A stretch of DNA of 64,000 bases, from assembly GCA_027186245.1 (NCBI GenBank), contig CP114485.1, forward strand, positions 11,684,001 through 11,748,000, written 5' to 3'. This DNA comes from Coriaria nepalensis (taxonomy: Eukaryota > Streptophyta > Magnoliopsida > Cucurbitales > Coriariaceae). Position numbers and translations under genes: made by a program. The notes beneath the pieces are model-generated. The model did no database searches and was not told where the DNA came from. It saw only the letters and a list, made by a program, of their open reading frames with translations. Of the stretch, positions 1 through 11,030 are shown piece after piece. Positions within the stretch are counted from its first letter, which is position 1. Every line of letters begins with the position of its first letter.

Positions 1-239
1 AACCATCTATATATTATTTACAAATACGTAATAAAATCTTTATTTGGACAAAAAAAAATTTATTTAAAAAACTGTTTTGGACCCACCAAGCAAGCCCGTT
101 TTGGACTCGTCTTAGCCCGGGTAGATGTTTATCAAACGGGTCAAGCTAGGTAGAGTCCGACCCTTTTTTTTTAAAGGCTAGCCCAACCTTAAATATTGAA
201 AAGCCTAGCATGGTTGGGCAACCAGTTTTGACAGCTCTA
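1..239. mobile_element. hAT-type MITE, right part (cut by window edge)
   Basis: Right part of the same element that is complete at 7467-7993. It ends in an inverted terminal repeat reading TAGAGCTGTCAAAACTGG on the minus strand and is followed by CTCCCTCT at 240-247, the 8-bp target duplication seen on both sides of the copy-2 element. No coding capacity. Its presence in both copies means it inserted before the large segment was duplicated. Confidence 0.75.
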
Positions 240-247
240 CTCCCTCT

Positions 248-2379
248 TTCTCTCTCATATATATATATAAAGACATGAGATGGTGCATTACTTCCATCAT
301 CACTGCCATCAAACTCATCAATGCATAATGAGAGTTAATAAAAGTAGTATGCGTAGGTGCATTACCGGGTAATTACTCATTTGGCAGTGTATACATGCAT
401 GAACCTGGCTAGCTAGCTTCACAATATGACTACTGCCAAAGGAGATTTGCCCGGCAATACATGATCTATGCAATCATCCCAGGCATGGCTGCACGGCTGC
501 ATATACGTACGTACATATACTCTCTCTCTCTGAAAAATAAATTTGAATGTTAAACGAGATAGGGTTGAAAATTGACATCAAGATAAATATGGGGATGAAA
601 AGTGAAAAATATATATATATTACAAATTAAAGAACATTACCTTATTTAAATAAAAAAAATTTTAGGCCAAAGAGATACCTAATTGATTAGGAAAATTTTA
701 ATTTGTGATAGAATTATTGTAGTTCCTATATTTTCAAACCTATATGTTTTATTGATTCAAATTTGTCCCTTAATTTTATTAAAAGTCCTACATAAGTCTC
801 TGTGGTGAAACAAATAAAACATATTAAAAGATCACCCCCCTCCCTCCCCTTCTTCCTTCATTAGTGCTTCCCCCGCAATGTCGTTGCCAGCAGGCCTCCA
901 TCCCCAATCATCCTATCTCTCTCTCGCTCACCCAGATAAGATATCGGTCCTTAGAGACCTAGAAACAATCAGCCTGGATTTCAAACCCAGTTCAAATTTA
1001 TAAGAAATCCAGATGGCATGTTCAGGTGCATCGGGGGATGATGAGGGAAGAAGTGGAAAAAGAAAATCGAAACCCAGTTAATATGTTTTCTTTTAGTTTT
1101 TTTTTTTACCTCAATGACTAAAAGATACCTTTTAATGAATTTAAGGGAAAACTTTAAAAGTTGAAGGAGAAAACTAGATGAACAATAAAAATTTCGGGAC
1201 GAAATTGATTTACCTGGTATATAAAATAAGAAAATATATTTTGAAGCACCAAATTGTAAGAAAAAAGATATTTTGAAGAAGTAGAAGAGGAAGAAGTCGA
1301 GGCTTGAGACTAGGAGTCTATCAGACCTTGAATTTAAAGAGCGAAAAGGGTTTGTGTATCTGGATTTTGTTCTCTCATAAGAAGATAAAGATTCAAGCTT
1401 GGCTTCAATCATTCGAGGGATAAATAGATTGGGAAAAGGAGAAGTGGAGGATGATCGTGAGGGTAAAATGGATGGGAGGTTTTGGTAAGAGAAAAGCCAT
1501 GGATAATGCTGGATTGCAGGTTACCTTCTTTGAGTAACGAAATTGAAATGAAAGATAGTCTTAAATGGTGGGCTCATACTGTTGCTTCCACTGTTAAATG
1601 ACTACATATAATGTCGTCAATTTAAAGATTTTGAATACTTTTTTTTTTTTGTCTGACATGTCTTTAGATTAGCTTCCTTCTTACTTGTAAAAGTGTCTCT
1701 TAATATTCTACATTGTCCAACATTGGAAATTTATTGCAGTAACAAAGAGTACCGAACAAAATTTCTCCTGAACAACCAATCACCATCTTCGTACCAAGTT
1801 TGTCCCAATTATTGTTGATCTGTAAGAATATAAGTGATGAACCTTCAATTCAGGCGCATCTACTATCACTACTCAACCTTCTCTTTTGGAATTTACGGAT
1901 GATGGTAGGGCTGTTGAACCATGGTATACCTAGATGAGGTCCACCGTACTTGTTGATCCCAAACCAATCCAAAACAAGCTGTTTTGATGACTTACTTATT
2001 GATTATGCATTTAGTATTTTTTTTTTCTTTGGCCAACGATAGTTTTATTACGCAAGAGAAGAGACATACCAGTTAAAAAAATACCTCCCGACTTAGGATA
2101 GAAACAACAGGTTCAACAATAAAACAAGAAACAACGGAAAATAAACTGAAAAAAAAAAAAAGAAAAAGAAAAAATACAATCAATGAAAAGACCACCAGCC
2201 CAACAAAAGCGACCCATAGTATAGTAACCTAGTAATATTGGAAACTTCTATATTTTATGTATTCTGTTTTTTCCAACAACTTTTATTCTTTGAGGATTAT
2301 TATTAAACCTTTCTTTCGAAAATCAAAACCATGCTGATAATCCGACTGAAACCACCCGAAACTGAGATACTAACAACTG
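248..2379. other. Non-coding flank downstream of RALF A, copy 1
   Basis: About 2.1 kb with no gene I can support. It contains short CT and AT microsatellites (near 250-270, 520 and 608) and poly-A/T runs. The longest open frame, a 143-codon minus-strand frame at 981-1412, is rich in Phe, Ser and Lys, resembles nothing I know, and is conserved only because the whole segment is duplicated. The 3' UTR of RALF A probably lies just left of 2380. Confidence 0.6.
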
Positions 2380-2691
2380 TTACGGGTTACGGCATTTTGA
2401 CTCGGCTTCACAATCTCTTTGGTAACCATGAGCTGGAGGTGGCTCACACACTTTACCTTTTGCACAATAAGGTTTGTCATTCTTCAGGGCTCCATTCCCG
2501 ATCACTACTGTTTCTTCTTCATACCTGCCTCCAACCCCTTTGTCTGTACTTAGGCCTCTACCGTGCCCATTGTTGTGTTCTATAGTTGAGCCTTCTATCA
2601 GTCGCTTAATATCTATACCAGATATCTCAGTGAAAAAGGAAGATACCAGTAGAATAATGGTAAAAACAATCAATGCTTTGTTTATGACCAT
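2380..2691 (-). CDS. RALF-like secreted peptide A, copy 1 (divergent)
   Basis: Predicted rapid alkalinization factor-type peptide of 103 residues, the kind of secreted signal that binds CrRLK1L receptors and LRX/LLG partners at the cell wall. Residues 1-24 form a hydrophobic signal peptide (MVINKALIVFTIILLVSS). The C-terminal half keeps four Cys (76, 82, 94, 100) in RALF spacing and the family NGAL segment, ending YQRDC...SKCR. The open frame runs 140 codons further upstream, but I chose the ATG at 2691 because it matches the start of sister gene B and opens directly into the signal peptide. Odd features: no dibasic RRxL site for S1P cleavage, and the YISY receptor-binding motif has become VIGN. 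It may be weakly functional. The TATA-bearing stretch found upstream of gene B is absent here. Confidence 0.75.
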   Translation of the reverse strand: MVINKALIVFTIILLVSSFFTEISGIDIKRLIEGSTIEHNNGHGRGLSTDKGVGGRYEEETVVIGNGALKNDKPYCAKGKVCEPPPAHGYQRDCEAESKCRNP

Positions 2692-3060
2692 TTTTTCTTT
2701 CTTTCTTTTTGCAAGTAGTAGTAATCGGGACTGATGGGGATTGATGGGAATGACTTTATGATAGTTGTGCCTTTCTATTTTTACGATTGCTAATTTAGCT
2801 CCAAGCCACATACTAGTTTGTTTGTTGCCGCCACTAAACCAATTTGTGCTAAACTTACTAACAACTCGAACCGAAAGGAAACAAAGCAACAGAACTTTAC
2901 TACAAACAGGACCCGATAACCCATTTCCTATGTATATAGCTGCAATATTGTACCAACTCAGATTCGAATCTAAACCAAGAGAGGGCACACTCGATCCCTT
3001 GTGAATTTGAATTACCGGCCAAACTGGGGTTGTAAAATCTATCCCTATGGTATGCCTGTT
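2692..3060 (-). promoter_or_regulatory. Upstream region of RALF A, paralogous to that of RALF B
   Basis: The DNA upstream of gene A aligns with the DNA upstream of gene B in copy 2 (11750-12130) over about 330 bp, with many substitutions and small gaps. This shows that A and B arose by an older duplication that included promoter and 5' leader. Relative to B, region A lacks about 40 bp that holds B's TATATAAA box. I see no clear replacement TATA box close to the A start codon. Confidence 0.65.
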
Positions 3061-3690
3061 AGCTCTTATGCTCGGTATTATGTAATGAAATATAAAAAAA
3101 AAAAGTATCATTTATAAATATTTTCTGTAAACATATGAGCTTTCGTCTCAAAACCAGTTAATTATTAGAAAAATGTGTCCATCTTTTTTATATATTAATT
3201 TTTCAAGTGTTCTTTTTTAGATGTGGGATATAATATTCTCAATATGTCTCCTTATGTGTGGCGTTATTTTGAGCCTACACGTGGACATATCTTCATATGG
3301 GTGACGTGAAGCACGTGTGGCGGTTAGTTCAATCACGTGTTGGGCATTATTCTAATATCATGTAGAAATTTGAGATTTTATATCAATACTAACAGACAAT
3401 AAAATAAATTGACCTATTTTTATTATATATTAATTTTTAAGTATCATTTTTCAGATATAAGAATAATATTTTTAACACTTTTTTAAAGTCATTTGAGAGA
3501 GCGATATGGCTATGCATGAAATGAAAGAGAGAAAAAACATACAGAATTATAAATTTTATTTATATGATTGAATATGATAATATATGGGTATTTATACACT
3601 TAAGAGAGATGTTGATACAACCCAGAAAAGAATAGAGAATGTGACTATTCTATTCAAGATTAATCTAACACAACCGACCCATGAACAACC
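3061..3690. other. Intergenic DNA between RALF B and A, with three G-boxes
   Basis: Non-coding. Three CACGTG palindromes lie within 62 bp (3278-3283, 3312-3317, 3334-3339), about 600 bp upstream of RALF A and just downstream of RALF B. They could be bHLH/bZIP sites, but the surrounding sequence also has the look of a dispersed plant repeat (LTR-like debris), so a regulatory role is only a possibility. The same block is repeated at 11031-11092. Confidence 0.5.
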
Positions 3691-3996
3691 CTAATCACCG
3701 CCACGACATCTTGTATCGTTTGAACAACCTCTTGAGTAGCGAAAACGAATTGGGGGTGGCTCACACACTTTACCTTTGCCACAATATTGTCTATCAGGGG
3801 TCAAGGCTCCATAATTGATGAATGGAGACGCTGTTTCTTCTCCTCCAAACCTACCTCCGTATCCAGCTCCACGTCCTTTGTGTTTACTTGGGCTGCTTCT
3901 AAACCGGCCGACTTTTCTACCAGTTGTCTCAGTGAAAAGTGAAGATACCAGTAGAATAATGGTAAAAGCAATCAATAATGCTTTGTTTATGGCCAT
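3691..3996 (-). CDS. RALF-like secreted peptide B, copy 1
   Basis: Predicted RALF-type peptide, 101 residues. A signal peptide (MAINKALLIAFTIILLVSS, cleavage likely near residue 26) is followed by a basic, Gly-rich linker and a mature-type C-terminus. That C-terminus has FINYGAL, which corresponds to the family's YISY(G/E)AL, and four Cys (72, 78, 91, 98) ending YSRGC...TRCR, the canonical RALF tail. It lacks an RRxL S1P cleavage site, as some short RALF clades do. The protein is identical to copy 2 at 11444-11749. A TATATAAA box is at 4062-4069 (minus strand), but only about 20 bp upstream of that the sequence breaks into a G18 tract and Copia DNA. This copy therefore keeps the core promoter and has lost its distal promoter. 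Confidence 0.85.
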   Translation of the reverse strand: MAINKALLIAFTIILLVSSLFTETTGRKVGRFRSSPSKHKGRGAGYGGRFGGEETASPFINYGALTPDRQYCGKGKVCEPPPIRFRYSRGCSNDTRCRGGD

Positions 3997-4061
3997 TTTT
4001 TCTTTCTTTTTGCAGGTAGTAGTAATAGGGATTGAGGGGGATGTGGTTTAAGGTGTGTGAA

Positions 4062-4069
4062 TTTATATA
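4062..4069 (-). promoter_or_regulatory. TATA box of RALF B, copy 1
   Basis: TATATAAA on the minus strand, about 66 bp upstream of the start codon at 3996, a plausible distance for a plant core promoter with a short 5' UTR. The same box is at 11815-11822 in copy 2. Confidence 0.6.
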
Positions 4070-4087
4070 CTAGATATCCAATTTGAA

Positions 4088-4105
4088 GGGGGGGGGGGGG
4101 GGGGG
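4088..4105. repeat. G18 homopolymer at repeat edge
   Basis: Eighteen consecutive G on the plus strand sit exactly where homology to copy 2 ends and the Copia fragment begins. Copy 2 has only GG here. Such a tract is rare in this AT-rich DNA and could be a sequencing or assembly artefact. Confidence 0.9.
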
Positions 4106-7100
4106 AGGCTCCAACTGATGTCAGAAAGATCAACAATGGTGTCTTTCTCAACCTCAATTGAAGTACTTTCAATAGTGTTACTTTTAAGAGTACCTACATT
4201 TGGAATGTCAGATTTACAAAGAAATAATTTTTCATTGAATACAACATCCCTACTTATCACTATCCTAATATCAGTAGAATTTGTATCCCAAAGCATATAA
4301 CCTTTTGTCCTTTCTTGATAACAAAAAAAGAAAAAAAAAGTATTTGAGGGATTTAAGGTCAAGTTTTGAATCTGTTTTATGCACGTATGCAACACAACTA
4401 GATACACACATATTACTTAAGTCGGGTTTTCCATCACTCTAAACTTGCTCAGGACATTTGAAATTCAACATTATAGATGGATTTCTATTTATCAAATAAA
4501 CAGCAGTCTCTACAGCTGCTCCCCAGAATGGCTTTGATATACTAGCTGTAATCCTACAATATTTTATCCTTTCTAGAAGTGTCTTATTCATTCTCTCAGC
4601 GACCTTATTTTGTTTAGATGTTTTAACTATTGTTCTCTGCCTTAAGATTTCATGTTCTTAACATTATTCATCATATTTTAGATTGCAAAATTCCAATCCA
4701 TTGTCTGTTCTGAATGTTTTTACCCTTTTACTTGACTGATTTTCTTTAAAAGTTTTCCAACCTATGAATTTTTCTGAAGTCTCATCCTTAGACTTTAACA
4801 TAAACACCCATCCCTTCCAACTAAAGTCGTCTATTAAGGATATAAAAAATTTATTATGGCCATGAGACATAACATTTTCAGGACTCATAGATAAACATGA
4901 ACATACTCAAGAGATGACTTGGCTAAGTGTGTTCTTTTATGAAAACTAAGCCTATATTTTCCTAGTATGCATGTTTCACAAAAATCAATGGAAGGAGAAG
5001 TAATCTTACCAAGCAAACCATTCTTATGCAGAACACTCGTACCATTATGGCTTATATGACCCAATTTCAAGTGTTATATATTAGAACTTTCAATTTTGTT
5101 AGTAATAAGAGCATAACCTGTTCTTCCATCAAAAATAATAACCACACATAACATATAACCCATTCCTTTTGATACCATTTAATACTAGGTTATTATTTTT
5201 ATAGACCAAGATGCAACCCTTTTTAGCTTTATATGAACATAATATTTTATCTAAAGTTCATAGGGAGATTAAATTCTTTTTAGTTCAAGAATATATCTTA
5301 CATTTGTTAATTTTATCAAATTTCTATTATGTATTTTCAAGGTTATGCTACTTGTTTCATCTATCTTACACATGTGGTTATTTCTCATATAGACAATTCC
5401 CTCATTAAGTTCAACAAAATCATGAAACAATATGTTATTCGAACTAGTATGAAAGGCGCAGCCAGAATCCATAATCCATTCATTTATAGTAATACATTTA
5501 GACATGTTTAATACTTCCAAATAATATGTAGTAGATGATTTATCTAGTACAATATTTCCTTATACATTACTAGTGCTGAATTTCTTACTATTATTGAATG
5601 CATAACAATTTTTCATTAAATATCTTAATTTATTTGTAAAAAAACATTTTCTAGATTTATCATTTCCTTTTCTCTTATTCTATTTTTTATACACAGCCTT
5701 ATTGCTTTGGTTTTCTTTCTTTTATGCCTTAGCTTTAACAAAAAGATTACTATTACTTCTTTTTGTAATATTCATTTCTAGTTCTCTAGCCTTAAGACTA
5801 ACTATGACTAGATCTAATTTAAGTATAGTTCTTGTATATTTCAGCAAACATTTAACTACATCATAATCACTAGGAACAGAATGTAATAGTATCATTGCTT
5901 GACTTGTTTCATCCATATCTTAGTCATTTCCTTTAAGAATTAATATTATTTTTTAGAAAATCATCAACATTGTCATCTATACTTTTACTAACATCCATTT
6001 TCCATGAGAACAAAGTACCATTAAGATATGTTAAGCTAGGTGCAGATCTTTCAGAATTAAGTTCAAAATTTACCCCATACTTTTAGAGAAGTCTCTGAAC
6101 CATCCACTTTATGCAAAATACTTTCCCCTAAATTCAAGATCAATAGGTTATATGCTTCCTAGTCAATCTCTATTTTCTTTGCCAAGTTTTCACTTGTCTA
6201 TTTTGTGTCATTTGGTTCTAAAGTAAAGAGAACCTTATTATGGGACAATAAGGCACTCATCTTCTTTTTCCATATTCCAAAATCTAATTTTCCATCAAAT
6301 ATAAGGATTTGTAGAATAGTGGAAACCATATTCTCTCTCTCAAAAAACTTGATTTCAATTCAGATGATTAGATTTTTTTTAAAAATTTTGACTAAAGAAT
6401 TTCAAAAAAAACAACAAAATAGATTCAATCGAGAGAGGTTAGTTTAGATCAATTTTCAGAGTCATTTTTTATTCATTCAATGAAGATTGAATAGATATAC
6501 TAGCTCAACACTTTTTATAACAAACTAGATCATACCAGAATTTAACAATTCAATTTCTCTTATTTGTATTGAATAGTCCTTAATCATCATATCACGAGAC
6601 TAAATTCTTTAACACATGGATCAAGTTATTTCATCGATTTCTAAATTCAAATCACATACAAGAAATCAATCAGAATTAACTTAGGTCTCAACAGAATCAA
6701 TCAAGAACTAAACCCCTAACAAATCAACCCAGAAACATACACATAACAACTTTAATCTAGTTAAAGGCTCTGATATCACTGATGTATTTTTTTTTTATCT
6801 ATTCCAATCTTGAATAACCTAATTTCTAACTGATTTCAAAATTTTATTCACTTGTCAAATTATAATAGGACAAACAAATATAAAGGACACCAAAAATTAT
6901 CGTGGTTTGGGTACATCCACGTTGAGCTCAAGCCAAAGCCAGATCTCACACTACTATGAATAATATCTCAGTACAAATGCAAGATTACAACAATCTCATA
7001 TCTCAGATCTTAATCTTCCTATCAAACTTCAAACAAGAATCATACAACATAAAGAAACGAAACTTATTCATATCCCATGATTGCCAATAAATCAAAAGAA

Positions 7101-7344
7101 GAGTATATAAAGATTGCACACCAATAACAAAACCCTACAAATCGCCTTTGAGAGAGAGAGAGAGCTAAAACTGAAGTATCGAGTAGCATCTGAAGGATAA
7201 AAGAGATTAAGTATTGCAGGTTATGTAAAGTATGTGGGGTTATGGAGTGAGTCAAGTCTATAATGAACTATTGGCCATAGATAGAGCCAAATATGCAACC
7301 CAAGTTTTGGCCTTAACTATAGGACTTCACACTTCTGTCCAACA
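4106..7344 (-). mobile_element. Truncated Ty1/Copia retrotransposon with one LTR
   Basis: A decayed Copia element read on the minus strand from right to left. A 5' LTR (6780-7344, TGTTGG...CATCA) is followed by a tRNA-Met-type primer site (6764-6778, close to TGGTATCAGAGCC). Next come gag remnants (5722-5990), a protease-type block with the WIMDSGC motif (5269-5520), the GAG-pre-integrase block with LGHIS and CETC (4885-5070), the integrase core with LIDDFSWKGW and RTDNGLEF (4664-4888), and an integrase tail with GYMLWD (4240-4310). The frame is broken many times. Reverse transcriptase, RNase H and the 3' LTR are missing, and the element stops at the G18 tract. It cannot move on its own. Confidence 0.85.
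6780..7344 (-). repeat. Copia 5' LTR
   Basis: About 565 bp bounded by TGTTGGACAG at the high-coordinate end (minus strand) and ACATCA at the low end, directly beside the primer binding site. It contains the usual Copia-like stretch ACCACGATAAT. The boundaries are inferred from the TG/CA ends and the primer site. No partner LTR is in the window to confirm them. Confidence 0.6.
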
Positions 7345-7466
7345 CAACCTTTTATGGCCTTGCTAGCTAGCTAGTTGCCAATGAACAAGGGTGTGATATG
7401 GAATATGCTTTGTGCATAACCATGTACTCCAGCTTGCTAGTTTAATTTCTCTTTGCCTCTCCCTCT

Positions 7467-7993
7467 TAGAGTTGTTAAAATGGACCGGACTTTTCGGCCT
7501 GGCTCGTGACCTGCCAAAAAAGCTTGGACTGAAGTTCGGCCTGGCGTTTGGGCCTGGATGGGCTTGTCCTATCCCAGCCCGCCTGAGCCCATCTAGGCCA
7601 AGCCCGACCTATTCAATTTTGATTTTTTTTCCCTTTCATTTGGACGGAATGGGTTATGAGAGTTTTTTTTTTTTTAAATTAATCTTTATAATTTTTCTTT
7701 CTTTTTTCTCCATCCTCTCACATAGTAATTTTTAAATTCCCCCCACCCGAGTTTAAGCATCTATATATTATTTACAAATACGTAATAAAATCTTTATTTG
7801 GACAAAAAAAAAATTATTTAAAAAACTGTTTTGGACCCACCAAGCAAGCCTATTTTGGACTCGTCTTAGCCCGGGTAGATGTTTATCAAACGGGTCAAGC
7901 TAGGTAGAGTCCGACCCTTTTTTTTTAAAGGCTAGCCCAACCTTAAATATTGAAAAGCCTAGCATGGTTGGGCAACCAGTTTTGACAGCTCTA
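7467..7993. mobile_element. hAT-type MITE, complete, with 8-bp TSD
   Basis: A 527-bp non-coding element. Its ends are imperfect inverted repeats, TAGAGTTGTTAAAATGG on the left and, on the minus strand of the right end, TAGAGCTGTCAAAACTGG. It is flanked by perfect 8-bp duplications CTCCCTCT at 7459-7466 and 7994-8001, the signature of hAT transposition. The interior is rich in GGCC/GGGC motifs. There is no transposase, so it is a non-autonomous element. Confidence 0.85.
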
Positions 7994-8001
7994 CTCCCTC
8001 T

Positions 8002-10132
8002 TTCTCTCTCATATATATATATAAAGACATGAGATGGTGCATTACTTCCATCATCACTGCCATCAAACTCATCAATGCATAATGAGAGTTAATAAAAGTA
8101 GTATGCGTAGGTGCATTACCGGGTAATTACTCATTTGGCAGTGTATACATGCATGAACCTGGCTAGCTAGCTTCACAATATGACTACCGCCAAAGGAGAT
8201 TTGCCCGGCAATACATGATCTATGAAATCATCCCAGGCATGGCTGCACGGCTGCATATACGTACGTACATATACTCTCTCTCTCTGAAAAATAAATTTGA
8301 ATGTTAAACGAGATAGGGTTGAAAATTGACATCAAGATAAATATGGGGATGAAAAGTGAAAAATATATATATATTACAAATTAAAGAACATTACCTTATT
8401 TAAATAAAAAAAATTTTAGGCCAAAGAGATACCTAATTGATTAGGAAAATTTTAATTTGTGATAGAATTATTGTAGTTCCTATATTTTCAAACCTATATG
8501 TTTTATTGATTCAAATTTGTCCCTTAATTTTATTAAAAGTCCTACATAAGTCTCTGTGGTGAAACAAATAAAACATATTAAAAGATCACCCCCCTCCCTC
8601 CCCTTCTTCCTTCATTAGTGCTTCCCCCGCAATGTCGTTGCCAGCAGGCCTCCATCCCCAATCATCCTATCTCTCTCTCGCTCACCCAGATAAGATATCG
8701 GTCCTTAGAGACCTAGAAACAATCAGCCTGGATTTCAAACCCAGTTCAAATTTATAAGAAATCCAGATGGCATGTTCAGGTGCATCGGGGGATGATGAGG
8801 GAAGAAGTGGAAAAAGAAAATCGAAACCCAGTTAATATGTTTTCTTTTAGTTTTTTTTTTTACCTCAATGACTAAAAGATACCTTTTAATGAATTTAAGG
8901 GAAAACTTTAAAAGTTGAAGGAGAAAACTAGATGAACAATAAAAATTTCGGGACGAAATTGATTTACCTGGTATATAAAATAAGAAAATATATTTTGAAG
9001 CACCAAATTGTAAGAAAAAAGATATTTTGAAGAAGTAGAAGAGGAAGAAGTCGAGGCTTGAGACTAGGAGTCTATCAGACCTTGAATTTAAAGAGCGAAA
9101 AGGGTTTGTGTATCTGGATTTTGTTCTCTCATAAGAAGATAAAGATTCAAGCTTGGCTTCAATCATTCGAGGGATAAATAGATTGGGAAAAGGAGAAGTG
9201 GAGGATGATCGTGAGGGTAAAATGGATGGGAGGTTTTGGTAAGAGAAAAGCCATGGATAATGCTGGATTGCAGGTTACCTTCTTTGAGTAACGAAATTGA
9301 AATGAAAGATAGTCTTAAATGGTGGGCTCATACTGTTGCTTCCACTGTTAAATGACTACATATAATGTCGTCAATTTAAAGATTTTGAATACTTTTTTTT
9401 TTTGTCTGACATGTCTTTAGATTAGCTTCCTTCTTACTTGTAAAAGTGTCTCTTAATATTCTACATTGTCCAACATTGGAAATTTATTGCAGTAACAAAG
9501 AGTACCGAACAAAATTTCTCCTGAACAACCAATCACCATCTTCGTACCAAGTTTGTCCCAATTATTGTTGATCTGTAAGAATATAAGTGATGAACCTTCA
9601 ATTCAGGCGCATCTACTATCACTACTCAACCTTCTCTTTTGGAATTTACGGATGATGGTAGGGCTGTTGAACCATGGTATACCTAGATGAGGTCCACCGT
9701 ACTTGTTGATCCCAAACCAATCCAAAACAAGCTGTTTTGATGACTTACTTATTGATTATGCATTTAGTATTTTTTTTTTCTTTGGCCAACGATAGTTTTA
9801 TTACGCAAGAGAAGAGACATACCAGTTAAAAAAATACCTCCCTACTTAGGATAGAAACAACAGGTTCAACAATAAAACAAGAAACAACGGAAAATAAACT
9901 GAAAAAAAAAAAAAGAAAAAGAAAAAATACAATCAATGAAAAGACCACCAGCCCAACAAAAGCGACCCATAGTATAGTAACCTAGTAATATTGGAAACTT
10001 CTATATTTTATGTATTCTGTTTTTTCCAACAACTTTTATTCTTTGAGGATTATTATTAAACCTTTCTTTCGAAAATCAAAACAATGCTGATAATCCGACT
10101 GAAACCACCCGAAACTGAGATACTAACAACTG
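8002..10132. other. Non-coding flank downstream of RALF A, copy 2
   Basis: Copy of 248-2379, with the same microsatellites and the same unsupported 143-codon minus-strand frame (8735-9166). No gene supported. Confidence 0.6.
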
Positions 10133-10444
10133 TTACGGGTTACGGCATTTTGACTCGGCTTCACAATCTCTTTGGTAACCATGAGCTGGAGGTGGCTCAC
10201 ACACTTTACCTTTTGCACAATAAGGTTTGTCATTCTTCAGGGCTCCATTCCCGATCACTACTGTTTCTTCTTCATACCTGCCTCCAACCCCTTTGTCTGT
10301 ACTTAGGCCTCTACCGTGCCCATTGTTGTGTTCTATAGTTGAGCCTTCTATCAGTCGCTTAATATCTATACCAGATATCTCAGTGAAAAAGGAAGATACC
10401 AGTAGAATAATGGTAAAAACAATCAATGCTTTGTTTATGACCAT
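10133..10444 (-). CDS. RALF-like secreted peptide A, copy 2 (divergent)
   Basis: Same 103-residue product as the copy at 2380-2691, with the same signal peptide, four RALF-spaced Cys, degenerate receptor-binding motif (VIGN) and lack of an RRxL cleavage site. The start at 10444 was chosen by comparison with gene B. I see no coding change between the two copies, so they are either very young duplicates or alleles. Function as a secreted RALF signal is inferred from the family, and the divergent motifs make reduced activity possible. Confidence 0.75.
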   Translation of the reverse strand: MVINKALIVFTIILLVSSFFTEISGIDIKRLIEGSTIEHNNGHGRGLSTDKGVGGRYEEETVVIGNGALKNDKPYCAKGKVCEPPPAHGYQRDCEAESKCRNP

Positions 10445-11030
10445 TTTTTCTTTCTTTCTTTTTGCAAGTAGTAGTAATCGGGACTGATGGGGATTGATGG
10501 GAATGACTTTATGATAGTTGTGCCTTTCTATTTTTACGATTGCTAATTTAGCTCCAAGCCACATACTAGTTTGTTTGTTGCCGCCACTAAACCAATTTGT
10601 GCTAAACTTACTAACAACTCGAACCGAAAGGAAACAAAGCAACAGAACTTTACTACAAACAGGACCCGATAACCCATTTCCTATGTATATAGCTGCAATA
10701 TTGTACCAACTCAGATTCGAATCTAAACCAAGAGAGGGCACACTCGATCCCTTGTGAATTTGAATTACCGGCCAAACTGGGGTTGTAAAATCTATCCCTA
10801 TGGTATGCCTGTTAGCTCTTATGCTCGGTATTATGTAATGAAATATAAAAAAAAAAAGTATCATTTATAAATATTTTCTGTAAACATATGAGCTTTCGTC
10901 TCAAAACCAGTTAATTATTAGAAAAATGTGTCCATCTTTTTTATATATTAATTTTTCAAGTGTTCTTTTTTAGATGTGGGATATAATATTCTCAATATGT
11001 CTCCTTATGTGTGGCGTTATTTTGAGCCTA

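Larger units (their letters stand above)
1..4089. repeat. Direct repeat copy 1 (RALF A/B segment)
   Basis: This stretch matches about 7754-11842 almost base for base at a constant offset of 7753-7754. By eye I find only a handful of substitutions (near 89, 447, 485, 2090, 2333 and 4085) plus homopolymer length changes. It holds the end of a hAT MITE, about 2 kb of non-coding DNA and the two RALF-type genes. The left edge lies outside the window. The right edge is abrupt: homology stops in a run of 18 G at 4088-4105, after which truncated Copia sequence begins. A recent tandem duplication and a mis-joined allelic haplotype are both possible. Confidence 0.95.

Noticed and set aside
981..1412. 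143-codon minus-strand frame, repeated at 8735-9166
   Set aside because: Low-complexity Phe/Ser/Lys composition with no family resemblance, and it is present twice only because the whole segment is duplicated.
2692..3111. Upstream extension of the RALF A frame (140 extra codons)
   Set aside because: The extension lies in DNA homologous to RALF B promoter, and the signal peptide begins at the internal ATG at 2691, which matches gene B.
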